NCBI RefSeq assembly: GCF_010668805.1
Contig: NZ_WUFT01000014.1
Location: forward strand, 1 to 64,000
Direction: 5' to 3'
DNA length: 64,000 bases
DNA from: Rhizobium phaseoli
GTDB lineage: Bacteria; Pseudomonadota; Alphaproteobacteria; Rhizobiales; Rhizobiaceae
Of the stretch, positions 28,579-37,108 are shown one piece after another. The notes below the pieces were generated by a model. That model was given only the letters and a program-made list of their open reading frames with translations, searched no databases and was not told the DNA's origin. Numbering within the stretch: the stretch's first letter is position 1; every line of letters starts with the position of its first letter. The translations under genes were made by a program, and so were the position numbers.

Positions 28579-28581
28579 GGA

Positions 28582-28845
28582 TTAGGTTCCATCGCGATCC
28601 CCATCAGCTAGAGATGGGAAATGCGCGCCACATTTATCACCCTCCGGAGTTTGCAGGCGCTCGCATCCCATGGCTATGCGGCGCCGGATTTCCGCCAAGC
28701 TCGCACCGGCGCCAAACGTTCTGACCAATAGCTTGCGCTCATGCGAGCAATGACGATCGCAGCTGCGGCAGGTCAATTCGACCGTCGGCGCGCGGTGATC
28801 CCGCAATGTCGGCACCGTATCATCCACAAGCCGATTTCGGCGCAT
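28582..28845 (-). CDS. Small Cys-rich (zinc-finger-like) protein upstream of dinB
   Basis: An 87-residue protein with CRSCDRHC near residue 28 and a second cysteine pair in AMGCERLQ...DKCGAHF, forming a likely zinc site around a helical ASLAEIRRRIA segment. The start is ATG 28845 with AAGGAA upstream. It resembles short rhizobial zinc-ribbon proteins of unknown function, an impression from the motif only. It ends three bases before the dinB start and is divergent from imuA with a LexA box between, which suggests damage-inducible expression. Confidence 0.65.
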   Translation of the reverse strand: MRRNRLVDDTVPTLRDHRAPTVELTCRSCDRHCSHERKLLVRTFGAGASLAEIRRRIAMGCERLQTPEGDKCGAHFPSLADGDRDGT

Positions 28846-28956
28846 ACGAAAATATTCCTTTCCTGCCACCGGTTTGAATCTGTTCACAGATTCGCCGCAG
28901 GACGCTTTCGATCAACTTACGCGAGCTATATGCGCATTGACTCATTTAGTTCAGTA

Positions 28957-28971
28957 GAACAGATACAGAAC
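28957..28971. promoter_or_regulatory. LexA box GAAC-N7-GAAC (SOS operator)
   Basis: GAAC at 28957-28960 and GAAC at 28968-28971, separated by AGATACA, match the alphaproteobacterial LexA site GTTC-N7-GTTC read on the other strand. It lies 47 bp before the imuA start and 111 bp from the divergent small Cys-rich gene, so one LexA site may govern both directions. Confidence 0.9.
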
Positions 28972-29018
28972 ATATTACTGTTTCTCAAGCCGAAAACGGG
29001 TTGCCGTCGAAGGAGATC

Positions 29019-29780
29019 ATGACCCCAGCCGCTGTCGCCCCGAATCCCACCCTCGATGAGCTCCGCGAGAAGATTGCGCATCTGCAGGGCGCGGCTCCCC
29101 GAAAGCGCAACGTTTTGCCCTTCGGTGTCGGCGACATTGATGCGCAGCTTCCGGGAGGCGGATTGGCCTATGGCGCGCTGCATGAGGTCGCCGGTGGTGG
29201 AAATGGCGCGATTGATGGCGCAGCAGCGGCCTTGTTTGTTGGCGGTATTGCCGCCCGCACGAGCGGCAAGGTGGTCTGGTGCCTGACGCGCTTTGATTTG
29301 TTCTTTCCGGCCTTTGCCCAGATCGGGCTGCATCCCGATCGCGTCATCTTCGTTGAGGGCGACAAGGAAGAGACGGTGCTGGCGAGCTTCGAAGAGGCTT
29401 TGCGTTACGGCGGCCTCGGCGCCGTTATTGCCGAGTTGGTGCGGCTTCCGCTTCCGGTATCGCGCCGGCTGCAACTGGCGGCCGAGAAGTCAGGAACACT
29501 GGGCTTGGTGATCCGCCGATGGCGGCGACAGACGGAAGCCGCCGGCTTCGGTTCGCCGACGGCCGCAGCAACGCGGTGGCGCGTCTCCGTGCTGCCAGCC
29601 GAGCCGCTGCCGGTTCCAGGCCTCGGGCGGGCGCGGTGGCTGGCCGAGCTGATCCGGGTAAGGGCCGGGGAGGGAAATCAATTCATCATCGGAGCATGCG
29701 ATGGCCAGGGTCGTATCTGTCTTTCTTCCGACGTTGCCGACCGACCGGATCAGGCGAGCCGATCCATCGCTTCACGCTGA
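29019..29780 (+). CDS. imuA: ImuA, RecA-like component of the damage-inducible mutasome
   Basis: RecA-fold-like protein of 253 residues that works with ImuB and DnaE2 in SOS mutagenesis. It has PFGVGDIDAQLPGGGLAYGALHEV, the family's start, and no intact Walker A lysine, as usual for ImuA. ATG 29019 follows GAAGGAGATC; the in-frame ATG at 29001 lacks such a site. The end overlaps imuB by 80 bp, so the two are tightly coupled. Confidence 0.92.
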   Translation: MTPAAVAPNPTLDELREKIAHLQGAAPRKRNVLPFGVGDIDAQLPGGGLAYGALHEVAGGGNGAIDGAAAALFVGGIAARTSGKVVWCLTRFDLFFPAFAQIGLHPDRVIFVEGDKEETVLASFEEALRYGGLGAVIAELVRLPLPVSRRLQLAAEKSGTLGLVIRRWRRQTEAAGFGSPTAAATRWRVSVLPAEPLPVPGLGRARWLAELIRVRAGEGNQFIIGACDGQGRICLSSDVADRPDQASRSIASR

Positions 29781-31215
29781 CACGCCGCTGGTGGTAATCG
29801 CCAGGAGCGGATCGAAGCGATGGATTGCGGCAGCCGATCGGGCCGCTCTGAAACTCGGCCTTCGTGTCGGCATGCCGGCGGCAAAAGCCCAGGCGTTCGT
29901 TCAGGGATTGGTGATGGCGGATGCGGATCCCTCCGCCGATCTGCAAGCATTGGAGCGCCTGACGCTCTGGGCACTGTCGCAATATTCCCCCGCCGCCGCC
30001 ATGGATCCTCCAGATGGCATCGTCATGGACACTGACGGCGCAGACCATCTTCAAGGCGGCGAAGAGCTGATGCTCTCCGGCCTTGTCAACCGGCTCCGCA
30101 GCCGGGGCCTTGCTGCCCATGCGGCGATCGCCGACACCTGGGGTGCGGCGCATGCCATGGCGCGCGCGGCGGCGAAGGAGTGGGTGGTCGTGCCGCGCGG
30201 TGGGATCGCCAAAGCTGTCGGGCGGTTGCCGCTATCGTCGTTGCGACTGCCGACCGAGACCGTCGCCGGACTCCGAACCCTCGGCTTTGCCACCGTCAGC
30301 GATCTGGCTGCGACACCGCGGGCGCCGTTGACGCTGCGCTTCGGACCGGAGATAGGGCGGCGCCTTGATCAGACCTTCGGCCGTGCTGCCGAGCCGATCG
30401 AGCCGATCCGCCCCGCCGAACTCGTCGAGGTGCATAAGTTCTTTGCCGAACCGATCGGCGCGCCGGAGACCATCGAGAAGTACATCACCCGCCTCGTGCA
30501 ACAGCTCTGTCTGGAACTCGAAAAACGCCGGCTTGGCGTGCGACGCGCCGATCTTATTGTCCGCCGTGTTGACAACACCATCCAGGCCTTGAGGGCCGGC
30601 ACCGCCAAGCCGGTCCGCGACACCGTCTGGCTGACGAAACTTTTCCGAGATCGCATCGAGACGATCGAGCCCGGCTTCGGTATCGACAAGCTGAGCCTGG
30701 CCGCCACCCTCGTCGAAGAGTTTGGCGAAGCGCAGTCGGCCTCGTCGCTGATCGAAGAACAGGTAACGGACGTGACGCCGCTCATCGATGTGCTCGGCAA
30801 TCGTGGCGGCCAGCGGATTTTCCGCGTTGCCCCGATCGCCAGCGACGTCCCGGAGCGCAGCGTCCAGAGGATCGCGCCGACCGCCGAGGAGAATGGCGCC
30901 ACCTGGCCGCTGCAATGGCTGCGGCCGCCCCGGCTTCTCCCGCGTCCCGAAGCGATCGAGGTGATTGCGCTTTTGCCCGATCATCCGCCGGTCTCCTTTA
31001 CCTGGCGCGGCAAGCGGCGACGGATGAGCCGCGCCGACGGGCCGGAGCGGATTTTCGGGGAGTGGTGGAAACGTAGCGCTGAATGGATCGCCGTTCGCGA
31101 CTATTTCGTCGTCGAGGACGACGGCGGCGAGCGTTTCTGGATCTTTCGATCCGGCGATGGTGTCGATGCGGACACCGGATCGCACAAATGGTTTCTGCAC
31201 GGGATGTTTGCCTGA
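29701..31215 (+). CDS. imuB: ImuB, catalytically inactive Y-family polymerase-like protein
   Basis: Adaptor protein of 504 residues that links DnaE2 to the beta clamp. It resembles Y-family polymerases (palm and helix-hairpin-helix regions, TLGFATVSDLAATPRAPL) but lacks the usual DxD metal aspartates: the first motif reads SVFLPTLPTDRI. Position 29701 places the ATG inside imuA by 80 bp, with GGAG upstream. Its stop overlaps the dnaE2 start (TGATG). Confidence 0.92.
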   Translation: MARVVSVFLPTLPTDRIRRADPSLHADTPLVVIARSGSKRWIAAADRAALKLGLRVGMPAAKAQAFVQGLVMADADPSADLQALERLTLWALSQYSPAAAMDPPDGIVMDTDGADHLQGGEELMLSGLVNRLRSRGLAAHAAIADTWGAAHAMARAAAKEWVVVPRGGIAKAVGRLPLSSLRLPTETVAGLRTLGFATVSDLAATPRAPLTLRFGPEIGRRLDQTFGRAAEPIEPIRPAELVEVHKFFAEPIGAPETIEKYITRLVQQLCLELEKRRLGVRRADLIVRRVDNTIQALRAGTAKPVRDTVWLTKLFRDRIETIEPGFGIDKLSLAATLVEEFGEAQSASSLIEEQVTDVTPLIDVLGNRGGQRIFRVAPIASDVPERSVQRIAPTAEENGATWPLQWLRPPRLLPRPEAIEVIALLPDHPPVSFTWRGKRRRMSRADGPERIFGEWWKRSAEWIAVRDYFVVEDDGGERFWIFRSGDGVDADTGSHKWFLHGMFA

Positions 31216-34200
31216 TGCGCTACGCAGAACTTCAGGTCACCACGCATTTCTCGTTCCTCAGAGGCGCAAGTTCAGCCGAGGAACTGTTCGCGACGGCAAA
31301 GCTGCTCGGAATCGAGGCGCTCGGTATCGTCGACCGCAACAGCCTTGCCGGCATTGTCCGGGCACTGGAGGCCTCGCGCGCCACCGGCCTGCGGCTCGTT
31401 GTCGGCTGTCAGCTCGATCTTCAAGGCGGCATGTCGATCCTCCTCTACCCAACCGATCGCGCCGCCTATTCGCGGCTGACACGACTGCTGACATTGGGCA
31501 AAAGCAGAGGCGGGAAGGCCAAGTGCATCCTGCATTTCGATGACGTGGCGCTCTACGCCGAAGGCCTGATCGGCATCCTTGTCCCTGATCTGGCAGATGA
31601 TACCTGCGCCTCGCAGCTCAGGAAGATGGCGGAGGTTTTCACCGACCGCGCCTATGTCTCGCTCTGTCTGCGCCGCCGCCCGAATGATCAAATGCGGCTG
31701 CATGAACTGTCGAACCTGGCGGTGAAACATGCTGTGAAGACGGTCGTCACCAATGACGTGTTGTTTCATGAACCCGGGCGCAGGCAGCTGCAGGATGTCG
31801 TCACCTGCATCCGCAATCGGACCACCATTGACGATGTCGGCTTCCAGCGCGAGCGGCACGCCGACCGCTATCTGAAGCCGCCGGAGGAAATGGCGCGTCT
31901 GTTTCCTCGGGACGGTCAAGCTCTGACGCGGACGATGGAGATCGTCGAGCGCTGCCGATTTTCGTTGGAGGAGCTGGTCTATCAATATCCCGAGGAGGCG
32001 TTGGTTCCCGCCATGACGGCGCAGCAGTCGCTGGAGCACTACACTTCAGAATGCGCAAAAACGCGTTATCCCGGAGGCCTGCCGGCGGATATCGAAAAGA
32101 CCATCCGCCATGAGCTGGCGCTGATCGAGGCGATGAGATACGCGCCTTATTTCCTGACCGTCTTCTCGATCGTCCGCTACGCCCGATCGCAAGGCATTCT
32201 CTGTCAGGGCAGAGGGTCGGCCGCCAATTCCGCCGTCTGCTACGTGCTCGGCATTACCTCCATCGATCCCCAATGCGGCAATCTGCTGTTCGAGCGGTTC
32301 GTCTCCAGGGAGCGCGACGAGCCGCCGGATATCGATGTCGATTTCGAACACGAACGACGCGAAGAAGTAATCCAGTGGATCTACAGGACCTACGGCCACG
32401 AAAAAGCGGCGCTTTGCTCGACCGTCACCCGCTATCGGGCGAAAGGCGCAATCCGCGATGTCGGCAAGGCGCTCGGTTTGCCGGAGGATCTGATCAAGGT
32501 GCTCTCCTCCGGCATCTGGTCCTGGTCGGATGTCGTCAGTGGACGACAGGTCACAGAGCTCGGCCTCAATCCGAAGGACCGGCGGCTCGCTTTGACGTTG
32601 GAACTCGCCCAGCAATTGATGGGAGCGCCGCGGCATCTCGGTCAGCATCCCGGCGGCTTCGTCCTTACGCATGAGCGGCTCGACGACCTAGTGCCGATCG
32701 AACCGGCGACCATGGTCGACCGCCAGGTGATCGAATGGGACAAGGACGACATCGAGGTGCTGAAGTTCATGAAGGTCGATGTGCTGGGGCTCGGGATGCT
32801 GACCTGCATGGCCAAGGCATTCGCCCTGATCAAAGCGCACAAGCCTGACGATCTCGACCTGGCGACAATCCCTGCCGATGATCCGGCGACCTACGCGATG
32901 ATCCGCAAGGCCGATACGCTCGGCACCTTCCAGATCGAAAGCCGGGCGCAGATGGCCATGCTGCCGCGCATGAAGCCGCGACAATTCTACGACCTCGTCA
33001 TCCAGGTGGCGATCGTCCGCCCGGGCCCGATCCAGGGCGACATGGTGCATCCCTATCTCCGTCGCAGAGAGGGCAAGGAAAAGGTCGAATATCCGACGCC
33101 CGAGCTGGAGGCCGTGCTTGGAAAGACCCTAGGTGTGCCGCTGTTCCAGGAAAGCGCCATGAAGGTGGCGATGATTTGCGCCGGCTTCACGGCAGGCGAA
33201 GCCGATCAGCTCCGTCGCGCCATGGCAACTTTCAAGTTCACCGGCGGCGTCTCGAAATTCCACGACAAGCTTGTCTCTGGCATGATCAGCAACGGCTATT
33301 CGCCGGAGTTCGCGCAAAAGACATTCTCTCAGCTGGAAGGCTTCGGCTCCTATGGTTTTCCCGAAAGCCACGCCGCCTCCTTCGCGCTGATCGCCTATGC
33401 TTCCAGCTACGTCAAATGCCATTTTCCCGAGGTCTTCTGTGCAGCGCTGCTGAACGCGCAGCCGATGGGATTTTATGCCCCGGCGCAGATCGTCGCCGAC
33501 GCCAGAAAACACGGGGTCGAAGTGCGCCCCGTCTGCATCAATCGCTCGCGCTGGGACTGCACGCTGGAGCCGATCGGCGGCACAGACCGGCATGCGATGC
33601 GGCTCGGCATGCGTCTGGTGCGCGGACTAGCGACCGCCGACGCGGCCCGCATCGTTGCCGCCCGCGCCGACCAGGCCTTCGCCTCGGTTGATGATATCTG
33701 GCGGCGATCGGGTGTGCCGGTCGCCTCACTCGTCGAGCTTGCCGAAGCCGACGCCTTCCTTCCGTCTCTCCGTCTTGAGCGGCGCGACGCGCTTTGGGCG
33801 ATCAAGGCGTTGCGCGACGAGCCGCTGCCGCTGTTCACCGCGGCGGCGCAACGGGAGGCGCGGGCGATCGCCGAACAGCAGGAGCCGGCAGTCGAACTGC
33901 GGCAGATGACCGATGGCCATAACGTCGTCGAGGATTACAGCCATACCGGCCTGACGCTCCGGCAACACCCTTTGAGTTTTCTGCGGAGCGATCTCGCCAG
34001 CCGCCGGATCGTCACCTGCGCCAAAGCCATGACGGGACGAGACGGGCAATGGCTGATGGCGGCCGGGCTGGTGCTGGTGCGCCAGCGCCCCGGGTCAGCG
34101 AAGGGCGTGATGTTCATCACCATCGAGGACGAGACCGGCGTCGCCAACATCGTCGTCTGGCCGAAGCTCTTCGAGCGGTCGCGCCGCATCGTCCTTGGCG

Positions 34201-34475
34201 CCAGCATGATGGCGATCAACGGCAGGATCCAGAGGGAGGGCGAGGTTGTTCACCTCGTCGCCCAGCAGCTCTTCGATCTCTCGGCCGATCTGTCGGGCCT
34301 TGCCGATCGCGACGGACCATTCCGGCTGCCGACCGGCCGCGGCGACGAGTTCACCCACGGTTCGCCCGGAAGTCCGGACTCAAGGGACAGGCTGGCAGCC
34401 GCAAAGCCAAGGGACATCTTCATCCCGGACCTGCATATCGAGACTCTCAAGGTAAAGCCGCGCAACTTTCAATAA
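31215..34475 (+). CDS. dnaE2: Error-prone DNA polymerase III alpha subunit DnaE2 (ImuC)
   Basis: C-family polymerase of 1086 residues, the catalytic subunit of the mutasome. Order: PHP domain (AELQVTTHFSFLRGASSAEEL at the start), the polymerase core with the catalytic aspartates in PDIDVDFEH, finger region with SHAASFALIAYAS, then a C-terminal OB-fold domain (GVMFITIEDETGVANIVVW). ATG 31215 overlaps the imuB stop; a frame open from 31083 is only out-of-phase overlap with imuB. Damage control is expected through the LexA box upstream of imuA. Confidence 0.95.
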   Translation: MRYAELQVTTHFSFLRGASSAEELFATAKLLGIEALGIVDRNSLAGIVRALEASRATGLRLVVGCQLDLQGGMSILLYPTDRAAYSRLTRLLTLGKSRGGKAKCILHFDDVALYAEGLIGILVPDLADDTCASQLRKMAEVFTDRAYVSLCLRRRPNDQMRLHELSNLAVKHAVKTVVTNDVLFHEPGRRQLQDVVTCIRNRTTIDDVGFQRERHADRYLKPPEEMARLFPRDGQALTRTMEIVERCRFSLEELVYQYPEEALVPAMTAQQSLEHYTSECAKTRYPGGLPADIEKTIRHELALIEAMRYAPYFLTVFSIVRYARSQGILCQGRGSAANSAVCYVLGITSIDPQCGNLLFERFVSRERDEPPDIDVDFEHERREEVIQWIYRTYGHEKAALCSTVTRYRAKGAIRDVGKALGLPEDLIKVLSSGIWSWSDVVSGRQVTELGLNPKDRRLALTLELAQQLMGAPRHLGQHPGGFVLTHERLDDLVPIEPATMVDRQVIEWDKDDIEVLKFMKVDVLGLGMLTCMAKAFALIKAHKPDDLDLATIPADDPATYAMIRKADTLGTFQIESRAQMAMLPRMKPRQFYDLVIQVAIVRPGPIQGDMVHPYLRRREGKEKVEYPTPELEAVLGKTLGVPLFQESAMKVAMICAGFTAGEADQLRRAMATFKFTGGVSKFHDKLVSGMISNGYSPEFAQKTFSQLEGFGSYGFPESHAASFALIAYASSYVKCHFPEVFCAALLNAQPMGFYAPAQIVADARKHGVEVRPVCINRSRWDCTLEPIGGTDRHAMRLGMRLVRGLATADAARIVAARADQAFASVDDIWRRSGVPVASLVELAEADAFLPSLRLERRDALWAIKALRDEPLPLFTAAAQREARAIAEQQEPAVELRQMTDGHNVVEDYSHTGLTLRQHPLSFLRSDLASRRIVTCAKAMTGRDGQWLMAAGLVLVRQRPGSAKGVMFITIEDETGVANIVVWPKLFERSRRIVLGASMMAINGRIQREGEVVHLVAQQLFDLSADLSGLADRDGPFRLPTGRGDEFTHGSPGSPDSRDRLAAAKPRDIFIPDLHIETLKVKPRNFQ

Positions 34476-34552
34476 CGGCCGGTCCTTTCGAGAACTTGCC
34501 GACATCGCTAGCCGCCCCTATCTCATGTCCAATAGACTGATGGAGCGACGAG

Positions 34553-34720
34553 ATGGTGGAACTTGTGGTTGACACTCTCTTCGATACGGCGATCGAGATC
34601 ATTCCTCCGGAAGACAGAAATGACCAGCCCGATGGCCGTGTTTGCCTGTGCTGCAAGCGCCGGTGCCGATGGATGGACGATGACGGCTGCGGCATCTGCG
34701 AGGAATGTCTGGCCTCGTGA
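34553..34720 (+). CDS. Small zinc-ribbon protein (55 aa)
   Basis: A 55-residue acidic protein with three cysteine pairs or clusters: VCLCCKRRC, DDGCGICEEC near the C-terminus. The pattern CxxC...CxxC fits a zinc ribbon. GGAG lies seven bases before the ATG. It lies 77 bp after dnaE2 and 24 bp before the Nudix gene, and may be part of the same transcript. Function unknown; a small Cys-rich protein also lies at the opposite edge of the mutasome cluster. Confidence 0.6.
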   Translation: MVELVVDTLFDTAIEIIPPEDRNDQPDGRVCLCCKRRCRWMDDDGCGICEECLAS

Positions 34721-34744
34721 TGAACGCAGGAAGGGCATAACGCG

Positions 34745-35209
34745 ATGGCAATCCGCAGCGCCGGACTTCTGATCTATCGGCGCGTGTCCAATGACCTCGA
34801 AGTCCTTCTCGTCCATCCAGGCGGTCCCTTCTGGACTGGGAAAGACGAGGCTGCCTGGTCGATCCCGAAGGGATTGGTCGAGCCGGAAGAGGATGAACTG
34901 GCGGCGGCAATGAGGGAGACGGCCGAAGAGCTGGGTGTAGCAGTCGACGGCACCTTCCGGCCGCTGGGCGAATACCGGCAGCCTGGCGGCAAGATCGTCG
35001 TCGCGTGGTCGATCGAAGCCAATCCGGCATTGGACGTGAACGCCATACGGAGCTCTGAATTTCAAATGGAATGGCCGCCCAAATCGGGCCGGCTCAAGAG
35101 CTTTCCGGAGGTCGATCGCGCCGGCTGGTTTTCCCTCGCCGACGCGGGAACCAAGCTTTTGAAAGGCCAGCGACCGATGCTTGCCGACCTCCTGAAGCAT
35201 CAGGAATGA
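34745..35209 (+). CDS. Nudix hydrolase
   Basis: Pyrophosphohydrolase of 154 residues with a Nudix box: GLVEPEEDELAAAMRETAEELGV, residues about 40-62, carrying the RExxEE metal ligands. The substrate could be a damaged nucleotide or a dinucleoside polyphosphate; the sequence does not say which. It follows the small zinc-ribbon gene by 24 bp. In the setting of repair genes a nucleotide-pool sanitising role is attractive but inferred. Confidence 0.88.
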   Translation: MAIRSAGLLIYRRVSNDLEVLLVHPGGPFWTGKDEAAWSIPKGLVEPEEDELAAAMRETAEELGVAVDGTFRPLGEYRQPGGKIVVAWSIEANPALDVNAIRSSEFQMEWPPKSGRLKSFPEVDRAGWFSLADAGTKLLKGQRPMLADLLKHQE

Positions 35210-35382
35210 TCGGCGCGAAATTATGGATTGAGCCACCTCGCTCGCCGCACGCATGCGTAAGGCGCGCGGCAGCTATGCGTTGCTTCTACAGACGTCCATC
35301 GCCATCTGACAGTCAAAGCCATCCGACTCCAATCGAGAAAATCGGCGCTCCGACCCGGCTTGGGCACGCGCGAGGAGACAAT

Positions 35383-35664
35383 ATGAACGAGATTTCCAAA
35401 ACCCTGAACGACATGACGCTTATCGAACGCTCGAGCCTGCTCGACACTGTCGCCGACGCCCTTGAGGCAACCGCTGAGGAGGCAGGAGGGGAGGGCGATG
35501 CCCGCTTCGTCGCCAACTCCATCTGTATCGCCAATACGATCCGGGGACTATCGGGGGAGCTTGCGCCCCGCGATCTGCGGGCGGCCGAGTTGCTGCTCGA
35601 GCAGGGCATCATGCTCGTCCACCAATTTTCCAACAGAACGAAACCAGGCGGAATGGTCCACTAG
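35383..35664 (+). CDS. Hypothetical protein (93 aa)
   Basis: A 93-residue soluble helical protein with no cysteines, signal or motif that I recognise. GAGGAG lies a few bases before ATG 35383 and supports translation; a longer frame from 35071 runs out of phase through the Nudix gene. It converges on the MocR gene with 18 bp between stops. Confidence 0.55.
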   Translation: MNEISKTLNDMTLIERSSLLDTVADALEATAEEAGGEGDARFVANSICIANTIRGLSGELAPRDLRAAELLLEQGIMLVHQFSNRTKPGGMVH

Positions 35665-35682
35665 GTGTTTAGTCCCGGCCCT

Positions 35683-37008
35683 TCATGGTGCATGGGCCAG
35701 AGCGATGGCATCGGCGACTTCCTCGCAGCGAGCGCTGAGCGTGCTGGTCGCGACACGAATATGACCGCTTGGCAGGACGGTGAACTTGCTGCCCGGATTG
35801 ACGGCGATATTGCGGGCGGCGAGCGTCACCATCGCGAATGGTTCGGACACAACGGGCACCCAGAGGCACAGGCCCTGGCCTGCGGGTATCGGTATTCCCC
35901 GTTCGCTGAGCGCATCGGCAAGAGCGTCGCGCCTCTGCTGATAGCGGTCGCGCGCCTCGGCGATGAGCCGCCAGCTTGCCGGATCGCGCAATAGCCAGGC
36001 GGTGGCCCCTTGCAGGATGCGGCTGGTCCAACCGGCGCTGAAGGAGCGGTAAGACTGGATCTGGTCGACGATCGGCGCAGAACTCGACAAGACGGCGAGA
36101 CGCAGATCCGGTCCGAGGCTTTTCGAGTGTGACAGGATATGGATCGTGCGTTCCGCAAATCGACCACCCAGGGAATGCGGAGGTGCTGCCGACACGTCGC
36201 CGACGCCGTCGTCCTCGATAATCAGCGTATCGCTATCCTCCAGCACGGCTCCGAGCTGGTCGAGGCGGGATGCACTGACGGTGACCCCTGTCACGGAATG
36301 CAGCCGCGGCTGAAACAGGAAGGCTGCCGGCCGCTGTCGCAATGCCTCGCGAAGCAAATTCGGCAAGGGACCATCGTTGTCGCAGGCGACGGGAATGACC
36401 CTGACGCCGAGATCTTCCAGGATATCGAGCAGCCGCATCGCGGTCGGATGTTCGATCGCCACCGACGACCCCGGAGAGACCAGCGCGTGCAACACCGTAT
36501 AGACGGCATTGTAGCCGCCATTGGTGGCAAGAAACGCCTCCGCTTCATAGGGCCATCGCTCCGAAATGGCATCCTTCAGCTCCGGCACGATACGGCTGCG
36601 CTCATAGCTGTTGAGGTCGGCGGCTGACGCGCCATGGGCCATTGCTTTGGCCAGACAGGGAAGAAGTGCAACATCCGGCCCGGCAGAGGTAAGGTCGAGT
36701 ACACCCGCCGCATAATTTCCCGAACTCGCAAGACGCTCCGGCTTGGCGACAAAGCGGTCGCCGCTGACCCAGGTACCGTTACGCCCCCGGCCGCTGATGA
36801 TCTTCTGGCGCCGCAGTTCACTCCAGGCTTCCGAGATCGTTGCCGGGCTGACGCGCAATTCATAGGCGATATCGCGGATCGCCGGCAGACGCGTGCCGAC
36901 GGGCAAGGCGCCGGCACGGATCAGTGCACTCGTTTCGAGAGCGATCCCGCGGATGCTGCTGTCGGTTATTTTTTCAGCAAACCAGGAGGCTTCGACCGCG
37001 TCGCCCAT
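35683..37008 (-). CDS. MocR-family (GntR HTH + aminotransferase fold) regulator
   Basis: Regulator of 441 residues. An N-terminal GntR helix-turn-helix (about 15-80; GTRLPAIRDIAYELRVSPATISEAWSELRR) is fused to a fold-type I aminotransferase domain, with the PLP lysine in ILSHSKSLGPDLR. MocR proteins sense PLP together with an amino acid or amine and control adjacent metabolic genes. It is divergent from the 37109-41986 operon; its operator lies in between. Confidence 0.92.
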   Translation of the reverse strand: MGDAVEASWFAEKITDSSIRGIALETSALIRAGALPVGTRLPAIRDIAYELRVSPATISEAWSELRRQKIISGRGRNGTWVSGDRFVAKPERLASSGNYAAGVLDLTSAGPDVALLPCLAKAMAHGASAADLNSYERSRIVPELKDAISERWPYEAEAFLATNGGYNAVYTVLHALVSPGSSVAIEHPTAMRLLDILEDLGVRVIPVACDNDGPLPNLLREALRQRPAAFLFQPRLHSVTGVTVSASRLDQLGAVLEDSDTLIIEDDGVGDVSAAPPHSLGGRFAERTIHILSHSKSLGPDLRLAVLSSSAPIVDQIQSYRSFSAGWTSRILQGATAWLLRDPASWRLIAEARDRYQQRRDALADALSERGIPIPAGQGLCLWVPVVSEPFAMVTLAARNIAVNPGSKFTVLPSGHIRVATSTLSARCEEVADAIALAHAP

Positions 37009-37020
37009 TTTGTTCTCACT

Positions 37021-37072
37021 TTAAATGTTCAATAACGTAATAACATTTGTACTCATTAATTTGAACATTTAA
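37021..37072. promoter_or_regulatory. MocR-type operator, 12-bp inverted repeat
   Basis: Perfect arms TTAAATGTTCAA (37021-37032) and TTGAACATTTAA (37061-37072) with a 28-bp spacer. A third half-site AACATTT at 37042-37048 is a direct repeat of 37064-37070, 22 bp apart (two helical turns). Placed between the divergent mocR and 37109 genes. Confidence 0.8.
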
Positions 37073-37108
37073 TTTGCCCCTCGTCGAGCAATTTCGTGAG
37101 TTCTTCGC

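Noticed and set aside
31083..31214. A longer N-terminus for DnaE2
   Set aside because: The added residues are arginine-rich out-of-phase translation of imuB; the ATG at 31215 begins the conserved PHP domain.
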